Of a DNA stretch of 64,000 nt, positions 1 through 9,205 are shown in pieces; the first letter of the stretch is position 1; each line of letters opens with the position of its first letter. The notes under the pieces are model-generated. The model ran no database searches. It had not been told where the DNA came from and saw only the letters and a list, made by a program, of their open reading frames with translations. The position numbers and the translations under genes are program-made. The DNA is from an uncultured Latescibacterota bacterium (GTDB taxonomy: Bacteria; Latescibacterota; UBA2968; UBA8231): the NCBI GenBank assembly GCA_951813615.1, contig OX638377.1, forward strand, positions 4,924,599 through 4,988,598, written 5' to 3'.

Positions 1-360
1 CTCCTCTTCGACAATGGAAATCCGCTGATCAATTTCGATACTTCTGTAGAGCCTGACGGTCTGGTCCTGGGCGAACTGCTCGAGCTTGTGCTTAAACTCC
101 CGTTCGTCGCCAATACCAGCTCGTTCCGCTTCGGCGAGCAGTAGTTTCTTGTCGATTAGTCCATTGAGTAGAATCCGGTCGGCCTCGACGCCGGTCTTAC
201 CCATCTGGTAGGCTTTGGGAATATTCGCGGCATAGGCCCTGAACTCGCTGACGGCGATGGGTTGGTCTGCTATCTGGGCGAGCACTAGCTCGTCTTGGGC
301 TGCACAGGGAAACCAGAGCCCTAGGATGCAAACGCCTGAGCGCAGTATTCCATTCTTCAT
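1..360 (-). CDS. SurA N-terminal / PpiC-type periplasmic peptidyl-prolyl isomerase, C-terminus cut by window edge
   Basis: Reading the minus strand from the ATG at 360 gives 120 uninterrupted codons that run off the window. The protein opens with a signal peptide (hydrophobic core ICLGLWFPC-like, cleavage after CAAQ), followed by a chaperone segment typical of SurA/trigger-like proteins: LAQIADQPIAVSEFRAY, then LLNGLIDKKLLLAEAERAGI, then a lysine- and glutamate-rich helix. In this family the N-terminal helices chaperone outer-membrane proteins in the periplasm and a parvulin domain follows; that domain would lie outside the window. It is 26 bases downstream of the large secreted protein gene at 387-2309 on the same strand and may be its co-transcribed folding helper. 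Family assignment rests on the N-terminal pattern only, and a PpiC lipoprotein or plain SurA_N protein would look the same. Confidence 0.75.
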   Translation of the reverse strand, partial: MKNGILRSGVCILGLWFPCAAQDELVLAQIADQPIAVSEFRAYAANIPKAYQMGKTGVEADRILLNGLIDKKLLLAEAERAGIGDEREFKHKLEQFAQDQTVRLYRSIEIDQRISIVEEE

Positions 361-386
361 AAATCTAAAACCATCGTTTGTTAGGG

Positions 387-2309
387 TTAATAAACCAGCC
401 GGACGATTGCGACTTCGACGTCCTTGGCCTTGTCCGAGTCCACTTCGAGACGCAAGAGATAGAGTCCGGGGGGTAGCAGGTTGCCCGCATCGTCCACGCC
501 CTCCCAAGTAGCCGAAAACCGGCCACTAGCCGCTGTACTATGGGCCACCTTGCATCGCTTCACTCCCGCCAGATCGTAGAGATCAATTGTCACGGGTACA
601 TCACCGCTGAGGTTTACCAGATCGTATTCAATCTGTAGCACATCGTTGACGCCATCGCCGTTGGGGGTGAAAAGCCGCGGCGCAAGCCACAATGCCTTGA
701 CCGCTGGATTGGCCACCGTCCCCAACCCCACGCTCAAGGTATTGCTCTCGGCTAGATTGTCGGCGTTCCCCTCAGTGATGCGCTGGCGCACTTCATGGGG
801 ACGTTGGCTGTCGAAGACCCGGCCCGAAAATACCGTGCCTACCTGAAAGACCTCGGCCTGAAATTCGACTTCGACCAACTCGCCCGTGCGGTTGAGATCA
901 ATTCGCGGCACTTGTACCACAAAGCTCTTCGCGTCTCTTTCCGCGATAGTAAAACTCTGTTCTTCGCCGCCGATGTACACTGCGTCAATGCTCGTGACTT
1001 CTATGGGAGTGTCGATCTCAATGCTGTCGAAACCGAGATCGTCCTGTTCTAAGTTGGGCAGGATTTTGTAGGTGAATTGGACGACCTCGCCCACCTCGAC
1101 TTGGTGCGGCACGATCTCGGCCAGCACTTGGCTAGCCACCGGCGGTTGGGAGACATTAAACTGCAAGTACTCCATGCGTCCGGCCGCAAGCGCCCGCTCC
1201 GAGAGGAAGTCCGCCTTGAACTGCAAGTAGCGCCGAGGCCGTGAACCCACTAATTCGGAATGACCCCTGTCGAAGTCGAGCGGCGGCGTCCAGAATTCCC
1301 AACTTTCGTTGTCTGGGCTGATCCCGGCTTTCTCGCCTGCCTCCAGTCTGTTATAGCGGTCCAGAGTGAGCGGTTCGCCGCTGACTGCAAAGCGGGAGCG
1401 CTCGTCGCCTCTGAACGTGAAGCGCCAGTAGAAATTGGGATCCGTGTCGTCGCCGCTGCGCATGCTCAGATTGACCGTTGCGCCCTGATCTTGGCTGCCC
1501 GACCAAGTCAACTCGCCTAGGCTAGACGCCATGCCCAAATCAATGACATTGGATACATAGCTGGCCTGCGAGGCAAAGCCATCTCCGAAGATCTCAAATT
1601 CGGCGATCTCCCAATTGCCAACGGGTGCCTTAAAAAGGATTTCGGCAATGGGTCGCCCGGGCAGTTCCAAATCGAGAAAGGGCTCCAAATTATTGGCGAC
1701 CGAGAACGCGACATCGTAATCGAGAAAGGCCCCGCGCCAATGGTATTGCCCCTCTCGGGTTCCCTTCTTGCGCGAATCGCCATCGTTGGTTCCTATCTCG
1801 AACACCTCGATGAAGCGCTGGTGGGCAAAGCGCTCCGTGGTGGAAATTTTGATGCGCCGGATGGGAAACAGTCCGTTCAACTCAAACCAGATGCCCTTCT
1901 TGCACGGCGAGCAGTCGGCCGACTGACTGCGGCCACTACCCAAATAAGCAGTAGTCAGATCGCCGTCCATCAAGAAGTCTAAGAGGGCTTCCGATTGCCA
2001 ACCGTAGGAATTGTTCGAACGTATGCCGCCGCCCCGCTCCCGAATCAGGGGCGTCAGATTGACGGTAGGGTCTAAGCGCTGAGGCTCGATAGAATGGGTC
2101 GCGACCTCCAAGAGGTCTATCCTGCCGAGCTGTTTTTCGTCCACATCAGCCCAAGACAACTGGACAAATTCAAAGTCCCCATCCACTTCTGGCGGTGGCA
2201 ATTCCTCGCCGCCAATGCGATACACAGTAAGCGCCTCGACCTCAGCTAGCCCATAGCATAAGCTCCCTACTAGCACAGCCGACAAAAGTCGCAGCAATTT
2301 TCCTCTCAT
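387..2309 (-). CDS. Exported protein with discoidin-like regions and FlgD-like C-terminal domain
   Basis: 640 residues. The ATG at 2309 has a near-perfect ribosome site (AGGAGGT six bases upstream). A signal peptide covers about residues 1-26. Residues about 90-240 contain a discoidin/F5-8-type pattern (LLDFLMDGDLTTAYLG, then IWFELNGLFPIRRIKI, then WEIAEFEIFGDGF). A middle beta-rich part includes AEIVPHQVEVGEVVQFTYKI. The last 90 residues are a FlgD-like Ig or gliding-motility-type C-terminal domain: FTPNGDGVND, IDLYDLAGV, WEGVDDAGNLLPPGLYLLRL. It shares this layout with the genes at 9206 and 16784, so the three are paralogues. Such domains in Bacteroidetes-Latescibacterota-type bacteria sit on surface or secreted proteins; the actual ligand is unknown. 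It follows a strong terminator and has its own ribosome site. Confidence 0.8.
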   Translation of the reverse strand: MRGKLLRLLSAVLVGSLCYGLAEVEALTVYRIGGEELPPPEVDGDFEFVQLSWADVDEKQLGRIDLLEVATHSIEPQRLDPTVNLTPLIRERGGGIRSNNSYGWQSEALLDFLMDGDLTTAYLGSGRSQSADCSPCKKGIWFELNGLFPIRRIKISTTERFAHQRFIEVFEIGTNDGDSRKKGTREGQYHWRGAFLDYDVAFSVANNLEPFLDLELPGRPIAEILFKAPVGNWEIAEFEIFGDGFASQASYVSNVIDLGMASSLGELTWSGSQDQGATVNLSMRSGDDTDPNFYWRFTFRGDERSRFAVSGEPLTLDRYNRLEAGEKAGISPDNESWEFWTPPLDFDRGHSELVGSRPRRYLQFKADFLSERALAAGRMEYLQFNVSQPPVASQVLAEIVPHQVEVGEVVQFTYKILPNLEQDDLGFDSIEIDTPIEVTSIDAVYIGGEEQSFTIAERDAKSFVVQVPRIDLNRTGELVEVEFQAEVFQVGTVFSGRVFDSQRPHEVRQRITEGNADNLAESNTLSVGLGTVANPAVKALWLAPRLFTPNGDGVNDVLQIEYDLVNLSGDVPVTIDLYDLAGVKRCKVAHSTAASGRFSATWEGVDDAGNLLPPGLYLLRLEVDSDKAKDVEVAIVRLVY

Positions 2310-2348
2310 TATTTACCTCCTACACCGGTAGATGGTCCAGATAGTAAA

Positions 2349-2388
2349 TAAAAGGAGGGGAGGAATAGAATTCCCCTCCCCTCCTTTA
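2349..2388 (-). terminator. Rho-independent terminator after the 2417-3337 gene
   Basis: A G/C-rich inverted repeat pairs AAAGGAGGGGAGG (from 2351) with the pyrimidine-rich arm ending at 2387, with a short A/T loop and a small bulge. Read on the minus strand the stem is followed by a T-rich tail (TTTTATTTA), the arrangement of an intrinsic terminator. It sits between the stop of the CBM9-like gene and the ribosome site of the gene at 387-2309. Confidence 0.7.
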
Positions 2389-2416
2389 TGAGGCGCTTAT
2401 GCGGCGCAAAAACCGC

Positions 2417-3337
2417 TTATTTGCCGAATGAAGCCTTGATCTGGCCCCAAGTGTTGTCTTCGACGGCTGTGGGCGCGATACCTTCAAAGGCGGACTCGTC
2501 AACGCCCAGCATCACCCAGTCGGCCAAGAAATCAGCGTCGCCGAAGGATTCGACATTGGGACTGATGGCCCAGCGCGAATGGCAGTTACAATCGTCGGCT
2601 AGCTCGGCATCGGTATCGAAGACATGCCCTGTAAGGCCGATGATCTCGTCCTGCTCGAAGTCGTGGAGGACGCTCCCGGTGGGATCTTCCCAGTTAAAGT
2701 CGTCCCAATAGACGCTCCACCATTCGGCCCGTTGGCGCATCTCCTCAAAGGAATTGGGAGCCGTGCCGCTAAACCAATACGAATGGTCGGAGTACGGCGG
2801 CGTGTCGTACCAAGTAGCCTGGGTCATCCAAAACCAGTTCCACTCTCCCTCGCGGGCTTGGCCATTGTCGAACCAATAGTGGCTGATTTGAGCATGACGA
2901 CCGCGCTGGCGTGCCTTCTCCTCGTCGGTCTGGCCTTCCAGATCCCAGAAGGAGCCGCCCGAGTGATCGGCGTCCACAGTCGTTTCGATCGACTCGTTGC
3001 CCAACTGGTACTTGTCATCGAAGCGCTCGTAGGCCCAATAGATGCGGTTGGTTTCCTCGTTCCAAGTGGGAATCCAGCGGAAGGAAATCGAGGACACGTC
3101 CAGATCGCCAGTGTAGATCCACGGCCGTGCCGTGCTCTGTACGACGCTCTGCTCGGTGATCCAAAATTCTTCGGGAATGATATCCCATTCACTCAGATCG
3201 GCATCTAAGACCGGCAGGTGAGTCTCGGGCCATTGCCACACTGCGCCGATGAAGTCGGGCGGATCGTGGGCTTGGACCTCGGTACTCAGGCCGAGCAAAA
3301 GCACGGGGGTTAATAAAGCGGATAAAACTTTCTTCAA
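2417..3337 (-). CDS. Exported CBM9-like (DOMON-type) protein
   Basis: 306 residues. The start is a TTG at 3337 with AAGGAGGG six bases upstream; no ATG gives the same signal peptide (MKKVLSALLTPVLLLGLSTEVQAHD, cleavage near residue 23). The mature protein begins with a pattern of carbohydrate-binding family 9-like domains (LPVLDADLSEWDIIP) and is rich in tryptophan and tyrosine, with many W-D-W type turns. A DCNCHSRW stretch near residue 250 carries two close cysteines. CBM9-like domains bind sugars or heme in different families; binding here is inferred, not shown. It is the upstream neighbour of the FlgD-like protein at 387-2309 and is closed by an intrinsic terminator. Confidence 0.65.
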   Translation of the reverse strand: MKKVLSALLTPVLLLGLSTEVQAHDPPDFIGAVWQWPETHLPVLDADLSEWDIIPEEFWITEQSVVQSTARPWIYTGDLDVSSISFRWIPTWNEETNRIYWAYERFDDKYQLGNESIETTVDADHSGGSFWDLEGQTDEEKARQRGRHAQISHYWFDNGQAREGEWNWFWMTQATWYDTPPYSDHSYWFSGTAPNSFEEMRQRAEWWSVYWDDFNWEDPTGSVLHDFEQDEIIGLTGHVFDTDAELADDCNCHSRWAISPNVESFGDADFLADWVMLGVDESAFEGIAPTAVEDNTWGQIKASFGK

Positions 3338-3450
3338 AGCGAACCCTCCTTCTTAGAGGTGTGGGGGTTTGAAGGTGAGAAACAGGAAGTCGATAGTCAG
3401 TTTCTACGCTTCTGTAATTAATAAAAATAGACTCTGAGGTCAAGCAAAAA

Positions 3451-6357
3451 TCACTTTAAGCCAGCGATAATCGACAAAAAACTCAAGCCCGAGGTCTCGA
3501 TTTCCCGACTCCGGTCAACTACCTCTATCGAGCGGCGGTCGAGGCGGATGCCCACTTGAGTAGTTAGCTCATAGCCTAGGTATTGGCTGATATTGGTGAG
3601 CTGCAGCGCCAAAACCGAGCCGCGAAAATCTCCGGTGAAAAGCCCTGCCGCCAGTTCGTCTTTTCCTCCTTCGAGGTCAAAGAAAGAGCGCTGCTCCAAG
3701 CCGAACTCGAATTCGGTGGTCTCAAACACGGGAAGGCTGCCGACAAAGAAAAAGATGCCGTCCCAAGAGCGCCGCTCGTCGAATGCTCGGCTAAAGGGCA
3801 CCTCGCGCAGGAATTCGCTCTTGAGTTTGGGCCTGAAGCTCAGCGACCGCCAATAAAAAACGTATTCTATCTTATTGATCAGCCCGACAAAGCCCGAGGT
3901 CCGTCGCCCGTTGCGTCCTTCAGGTCCCAGCGGGTCAAAGGCCACTCCGGGATCGCCAATCTCGTCCGGTGCGTCGCGCAAAAATTCGCGCTGCCGCCAA
4001 GTCTCCCACTTGAAGCGATGCAGGGTCCGCCACAAACGCGGGCTGGAGTACTCCCAATCGGCGTAAAAAGTGTTGATCCAAGTGTCCGCCGCAGCCAAAG
4101 GATCCAATACCGGCACATTGCTGCCAGCCGACTCGGACGCCGCGCCGAATGTGCTTCTAGGGATGATCCATTGCACCAAGTGATCGGCGATCGCGTCCTC
4201 CGCCTTCTTAACCATGTCGAAGATTCGCAGACGGCCCCACCGCGACCCGTTCTGCTCCAAGATGAACATTCCATAGCTAGTCAGGTTGCGGCGGTCGCTC
4301 GCCAAGCGGGTTTGCCGCAACTGACCCACCCGTAGCTGGATGCCCGGTGCCACCTCAAGCCCACCGAAGACATTGTAACCCCAGTGGTCTCGCTTGTAGG
4401 GATAGTCTGGCTCTTGGTCGTTCTCAAAGCGCTCCACCCACCCATTGTTGTTGAGATCAATGCCGAAGAGAAATTCCGGGCGATCCGCGGCATAGCGCAA
4501 AAAAGGCTCGTCGTAGTCGGGGAAAAAATTCACCCGATCGACGGTGCTATTCTGGTTGAAATCCGATATGAAGTCGCGATTCTCGTCATAACCGGGGAAA
4601 ACCGCTGGATCGGCCACGCCGCGCACCTCGATTTCGCTGCGGCGCTCAGTGGGGACAAAGCTGCCTTCGCCCACCCGCAGCCAGTCGGGCTGTCGGTCGT
4701 TGTCGTCGTTGTCATCGACAAACTCGTAGTGCAGGTTGACGGCTTCGGGGGCATAGTCTGATACCCCATCCCGATTTACCGTCAGGACGCTGGTGCGGTA
4801 CCCATCTTCCATCCCAAACCCCTCGCCCATAAATCTCCAAGGCCCCTCCCGGAAGGCCAAATTGACCAACCATCCTACTTCATGGCGATTCCCATCAATG
4901 CCGCTGATCGCACGGTGGGAATCGCGCCCTATGCTGGGGTATTTTCGGTACTGGGTATTGAGGTTTATTTCCCCGTGAAAATCGAAGCCGTGAAAATCCC
5001 GCACCTCGGCCGTCAGACCGACGATCTGGTTGGCCGTAGGCAGCCCATAGTCGAAAACGACCTCGCGCTGGTTCAGTTGGTTCTTGATATTGCCATCGGC
5101 CCGCGCCACGGGTAAAAATTGAGGCACGTTAAATTCGTCCGTCTGCCTATTGGAACTGACCTCAACGCGGTAGTCATTGGCTAGCACGAGACGGAAACGC
5201 ACGTCCCGAATGGCGCTAATCGCGGCTTCGGCCTCAGATAGGGTGAGATCTAGGTGTTGCTGGAAGAGCGCCCGCAAGGTTCCCTCTTCCCCCGTCGTCT
5301 CCCTAGGAGCCAAGTGATATTGCAAAATGATCTGGTCCGCGCCATCGGCCGTTAGAAAGCCCCGGTCTCGCTTCCCTCCCGCAATAGTCGGTCTAAAGCC
5401 GATACTGCTGCTGAGGATGACGGTATCCCGCTCCACGTGGACTAGCTGATCTTGAATCATCTCCTGACGGCTTAGGGTGGTGCGGATCTCTATCTCCTCG
5501 CTAACCAAAACGGCACCGCCCTCACCGTCTTCCGGCGAGTCGTCCGAGAGCCGCACCAAAAGCTGGTCAACCCGCTGGGCTAGTTGCCCCGCCGTCAAGG
5601 CACCCTTGAACACATTCCCTTGGAAGCTCTCGTTGCTGCCGGTGTTGTTGTGGCTGTTGACGAAGTTCATCCCCAACGTAAAAGAATCGGTCAAATCGGC
5701 TTCGACCCGACCTGCGGTGAGGTTGGTAGCGTACTGGAAGCGTGCCGTGCCCCCCGAAAGGAGCGGGAACGAAATCCGCGAAAAAAGTCCCGTGGCGCGA
5801 AAGCGATCGGCGGCAAAGTCAGCTACTACCCCGTTAAATCCCGCCTTGCGGAAAGTCATCGGCGTTAGGGTAGTCCATATCTCGTCGCCGACCATCACAG
5901 AATAGCGGTACTGGCCCTTGGAGTCTCCGGATACGACCAAGCGGCTAAACCAGTTGTTGTACTGGCCACCTTTTCTGATGGAGGAACTCTCGGCGATCAG
6001 TGGTTTTGTCTGGCGCCAGTCGTACACCAGCCAACCCCGCGTAATGAGGCGACCGAACGGATCGTAGAAGAGATCCCCCTCTGATGCGGGGTTGATATAG
6101 CGCTTGTGGGCTTGGCGGGCGTAGTTGGTGTACTCCCACTGATTGCGGCCAAATTCGCCAAACAGGGGAGCCGGTATGTACCAGCGCTGCACGGTCGGGT
6201 CCAGCGCCTCCATATAAGTAGTCACGCCGGGCACGTGGTAAATGACGCGGTCTCCCACCCGATCCCCTAGTCGACCCCCATAGTCGATTTGAGCAGCGGC
6301 TCCTCCCCACAGACCCAACCCGGCTAGGACAGCCAATATGATGTAACGCGCCCTCAT
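3451..6357 (-). CDS. Large exported protein of unknown family, paralogue of the next gene upstream
   Basis: 968 residues with a clear signal peptide (residues 1-22, ending GGAAAQ). I do not recognise a named family. It is homologous along its length to the 6360-9143 product: shared blocks include the ALDPxVQxWYxP region near residue 50, RGWLVYDWRQ near 110, SGDSKGQYxY near 145, TLTPMTF near 165, SDDSPEDxEGGA near 275, and a 60-residue acidic block around residues 600-660. That block has two calcium-loop-like segments (DENRDFISDFNQN and DLNNNGWVERFEND), the second resembling a dockerin or EF-hand loop. The C-terminal third is rich in alternating hydrophobic/aromatic strands ending in the LxxIxAGL pattern expected for an outer-membrane barrel; this last point is an inference. 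The ATG at 6357 lies two bases after the upstream gene's stop, so they are probably translated from one message. Confidence 0.75.
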   Translation of the reverse strand: MRARYIILAVLAGLGLWGGAAAQIDYGGRLGDRVGDRVIYHVPGVTTYMEALDPTVQRWYIPAPLFGEFGRNQWEYTNYARQAHKRYINPASEGDLFYDPFGRLITRGWLVYDWRQTKPLIAESSSIRKGGQYNNWFSRLVVSGDSKGQYRYSVMVGDEIWTTLTPMTFRKAGFNGVVADFAADRFRATGLFSRISFPLLSGGTARFQYATNLTAGRVEADLTDSFTLGMNFVNSHNNTGSNESFQGNVFKGALTAGQLAQRVDQLLVRLSDDSPEDGEGGAVLVSEEIEIRTTLSRQEMIQDQLVHVERDTVILSSSIGFRPTIAGGKRDRGFLTADGADQIILQYHLAPRETTGEEGTLRALFQQHLDLTLSEAEAAISAIRDVRFRLVLANDYRVEVSSNRQTDEFNVPQFLPVARADGNIKNQLNQREVVFDYGLPTANQIVGLTAEVRDFHGFDFHGEINLNTQYRKYPSIGRDSHRAISGIDGNRHEVGWLVNLAFREGPWRFMGEGFGMEDGYRTSVLTVNRDGVSDYAPEAVNLHYEFVDDNDDNDRQPDWLRVGEGSFVPTERRSEIEVRGVADPAVFPGYDENRDFISDFNQNSTVDRVNFFPDYDEPFLRYAADRPEFLFGIDLNNNGWVERFENDQEPDYPYKRDHWGYNVFGGLEVAPGIQLRVGQLRQTRLASDRRNLTSYGMFILEQNGSRWGRLRIFDMVKKAEDAIADHLVQWIIPRSTFGAASESAGSNVPVLDPLAAADTWINTFYADWEYSSPRLWRTLHRFKWETWRQREFLRDAPDEIGDPGVAFDPLGPEGRNGRRTSGFVGLINKIEYVFYWRSLSFRPKLKSEFLREVPFSRAFDERRSWDGIFFFVGSLPVFETTEFEFGLEQRSFFDLEGGKDELAAGLFTGDFRGSVLALQLTNISQYLGYELTTQVGIRLDRRSIEVVDRSREIETSGLSFLSIIAGLK

Positions 6358-6359
6358 CC

Positions 6360-9143
6360 TTACAGTCCGGCGTAGATGGTGATGAAGCTAGTGGTCTCGG
6401 TCCGGCCTTTGGTGAGCTTGCCAAAGACCCGGGGCTCTACCTCCTGTACCAACTCGGTGAAGGTGCGGCCGATACGTAGGCCAAGTTGCATCGTCAGTTT
6501 GTAGCCCAAATAGTTTGAGTTATTGGTTAGCTGCACCGCAAAAACCGCAGAGCGCAGATCGCCGGTCTCTTCGGCGATACCCTGCTCAACCATGTCCTCC
6601 TCCTGCTGTACCAGTTCGTTGAACTGGGCCAACTCCACCCCGAAGTCGACTACGCTGCTGTTCAGTAGGGGCACTTGGGCCAAAAGCGAGGCAATCCCAG
6701 TCCATTGCTTTAGGTCTTCTTCCGTCTGCACAAAGGCGTCTTGACGGAAGTACTCACTTTTGAGCCTAGGTTGTAGGAGGAAACGGCCTAGGTGCAGCTT
6801 GTACTCGAATTTGTTGATCAGGCCCAAGAAGGAGGGCGAACCAGCCAATATCCGGCCGTTGATGTCGCGGGCCTCGTCTTGGGCTTGGTCGTAGCGCTCG
6901 TATTTGAGTTTGTTGACGAGCTCGAAATTGGCAATGGCGGTGTAGTCCACCCCTAGCCACGCGGTGTTGATCCAGGTATCGGGAAATAACAGCATATCCG
7001 CCACCAGCGGCGGCGTGGGCGCGTCGAGGAAGGGTAGCGGTGCCCGCCGGTCATCGGGAATGGTGTCCGCGACCCGCTTGAGCATATCGAAGACCCGCAC
7101 CCGTCCCAAACCAGGGTAGTCCTTGTCGAGGGTGAACATGGCATACGAAGTTTGGTTGTCCCGATCGTCCGAGAGCATGCGCTCGTCGAGCCGCCCTACC
7201 AGCAAGCGCGCCTCGGGTAAGAGGTGAACGCCAAAAAAGACGTTGTACCCGCGCCGGTCGGGCTTGTAGGGATAGTCGGCCAACTCGTCATCCTCAAAGC
7301 GGTCGATCCAGCCGTTGTTGTTGAGGTCAATGCCAAAGAGCAGCTCGGGCCGATCGACGTGATAGCGCAAAAACGGCTCTTCGTAGTCGGGAATGGAGTT
7401 GGGTACCGAGCGGTTGTCGTTCTGGTTGAAGTCCGAAATGAAGTCGAGGTTCTCGTCCCAGCCGGGGAACACCTCCCGGTCATTGGCCTGAGACCCTACC
7501 CGAGCCCAGTCGGGCCGGCGGTCTTGGTCGTCGTTGTCGGCGACAAATTCGTAAACCGAGCGGATGGGATCGTCATAGTACACATCCCCTCCGGGCAGGG
7601 AGACAAAAGCCGAGGTCGAATAGTCGGCATCCACCGAATAGGCTTCGCCATAAATAAAAAACGGGTAGGCTTCTTTGGACAGATTGAAGATGGTGGCCTG
7701 ACCGCTCTCCGTAGAGACCTCGTGCCCTTCGTTGGCGTTGAACAGGGCGGCATTAGGGTACTGGAAATAGCGCAGGTTGTTGTTCCATTCGCCGTAGAAA
7801 TCAAAGCCCCACACGTTCTTGCCTTCGATAGTGAATCCGGCGACCATGTTGGCCGAGGGCAAACCGTAGTTAAAAAGAACCCGCTGAGCGTTGGATATGT
7901 CTTTTATATTGCCGGAGGCCCGCCTTATGTTGATGAGAACTGGCTCGGCTTCTTCAATGACTTGGTTGGTCAGCGGCGGAGGCGGCACCGGGCGCGTGCC
8001 CGTCTGCAGATTGGACCACATTTCGACCTTGAAGTCATTGGCTAGCACATAGTCGAACTCCACCTCGACTATAGAAGTTAGATCCGGCCCCACATACGCC
8101 GGGTCCGTAAAGTCATAATTGAGGATGATTCGCTCGGTGCCGTCGGCGGCCACAAAGCCAGTGCGCGGAAAACCGCCGAATACGGTTGGCCACTCCGCTC
8201 CCTCGCGTACCACCTCGTCCAACGTCAAGACTGTCTCTAGACCCGTTTCGAAATCGCGGCTCTTGATGCGTATATCGTGGCTGAAAAGGGCCGCACCGCC
8301 CTCCTCATCTTCGGGGCTGTCGTCGCTGAGGACGATAGCTATGGCCGTAATCGGCGTACTGGTCTGGCCCGAGGTGAGGTTGCCCGCGAGGAGATTGCCT
8401 TCAAACATGTCCAAGGTGGTATTGGCGTTGTGGGCGTTGACCAGGGTCCCGCCCACCGTAATAAAGTCGCCTACCTGAGCGAGAGTTCGGCCACCGAGTA
8501 GGGAGGTCGAGTTGGATTGCCGCCTAGGATTAATGGTCACGCCCACGGCCGGATCATTGATCCGCGAGGCCAGCACAGTGGCGGCGTATTTGTCCGAGGC
8601 GAAGTCGATCTGGACTCCGTTAAAATTCGGCTTGGAAAAGGTCATCGGCGTAAGGGTGGTGCGGATTGCGTTGCCCACGGTTATGGCGTAGGAGTACTGG
8701 CCCTTGGAGTCGCCGCTTACGGTCACTGAACTGAAGAACTGCTCGAATTGGCGCCCCTTGAAGATACCGCTGCCCAGCTCTTGGGGCTGGTCTTGGCGCC
8801 AGTCGTACACCAGCCAGCCGCGGTTGATATAGTTGCCGAAAAAGTCGTAGAAGTAGTCGCCCTCTAGATTGGTGTTGATATAGCGCTGGTACTGATCGCG
8901 GGCGTAGTTGGAGTACTCCCATTGGCGCCACCTGAACTCGTAGTAGAGCTCTTGGGGAACGTACCACTTCTGCACAGCGGGATCGAGAGCTCCAAAGAGT
9001 ATGCCTGGGCCCCGGGGCTCAAAACTGACTTCGCCGCCGCGCTGGATCCCTAGGCGGGTGCCGTAGTCTTGGGCGTGGAGCACGGTTTGGAACGCGCCCA
9101 ACAGTGCCAGCCCAATCGTTAAAATCGCTCCGCGGACATTCAA
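6360..9143 (-). CDS. Large exported protein of unknown family, tandem paralogue of the 3451-6357 product
   Basis: About 927 residues from a TTG at 9143, chosen because GGGAGGG lies seven bases upstream and because it gives an ideal signal peptide (NVRGAILTIGLALLGAFQ, cleaved near LHAQ). An ATG at 9179 and a TTG at 9209 are alternatives that add an acidic, untypical leader. The mature N-terminus (QDYGTRLG) matches the paralogue's (QIDYGGRLG). The acidic block with DENLDFISDFNQN and DLNNNGWIDRFEDDE is again present and suggests calcium binding. The function is unknown; both may be outer-membrane or surface proteins. It lies in a tight minus-strand run: the upstream FlgD-like gene stops at 9206 and the downstream copy starts at 6357. 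Confidence 0.75.
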   Translation of the reverse strand: MNVRGAILTIGLALLGAFQTVLHAQDYGTRLGIQRGGEVSFEPRGPGILFGALDPAVQKWYVPQELYYEFRWRQWEYSNYARDQYQRYINTNLEGDYFYDFFGNYINRGWLVYDWRQDQPQELGSGIFKGRQFEQFFSSVTVSGDSKGQYSYAITVGNAIRTTLTPMTFSKPNFNGVQIDFASDKYAATVLASRINDPAVGVTINPRRQSNSTSLLGGRTLAQVGDFITVGGTLVNAHNANTTLDMFEGNLLAGNLTSGQTSTPITAIAIVLSDDSPEDEEGGAALFSHDIRIKSRDFETGLETVLTLDEVVREGAEWPTVFGGFPRTGFVAADGTERIILNYDFTDPAYVGPDLTSIVEVEFDYVLANDFKVEMWSNLQTGTRPVPPPPLTNQVIEEAEPVLINIRRASGNIKDISNAQRVLFNYGLPSANMVAGFTIEGKNVWGFDFYGEWNNNLRYFQYPNAALFNANEGHEVSTESGQATIFNLSKEAYPFFIYGEAYSVDADYSTSAFVSLPGGDVYYDDPIRSVYEFVADNDDQDRRPDWARVGSQANDREVFPGWDENLDFISDFNQNDNRSVPNSIPDYEEPFLRYHVDRPELLFGIDLNNNGWIDRFEDDELADYPYKPDRRGYNVFFGVHLLPEARLLVGRLDERMLSDDRDNQTSYAMFTLDKDYPGLGRVRVFDMLKRVADTIPDDRRAPLPFLDAPTPPLVADMLLFPDTWINTAWLGVDYTAIANFELVNKLKYERYDQAQDEARDINGRILAGSPSFLGLINKFEYKLHLGRFLLQPRLKSEYFRQDAFVQTEEDLKQWTGIASLLAQVPLLNSSVVDFGVELAQFNELVQQEEDMVEQGIAEETGDLRSAVFAVQLTNNSNYLGYKLTMQLGLRIGRTFTELVQEVEPRVFGKLTKGRTETTSFITIYAGL

Positions 9144-9205
9144 TGCCGCACCCTCCCAATTCTGCATGGTAAAATTCATCGCGAGGGTATTCCCCTCGCC
9201 CAATA

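Noticed and set aside
7224..8045. Plus-strand frame of 273 codons
   Set aside because: It lies opposite the coding strand of the 6360-9143 gene and shows only codon shadow composition.
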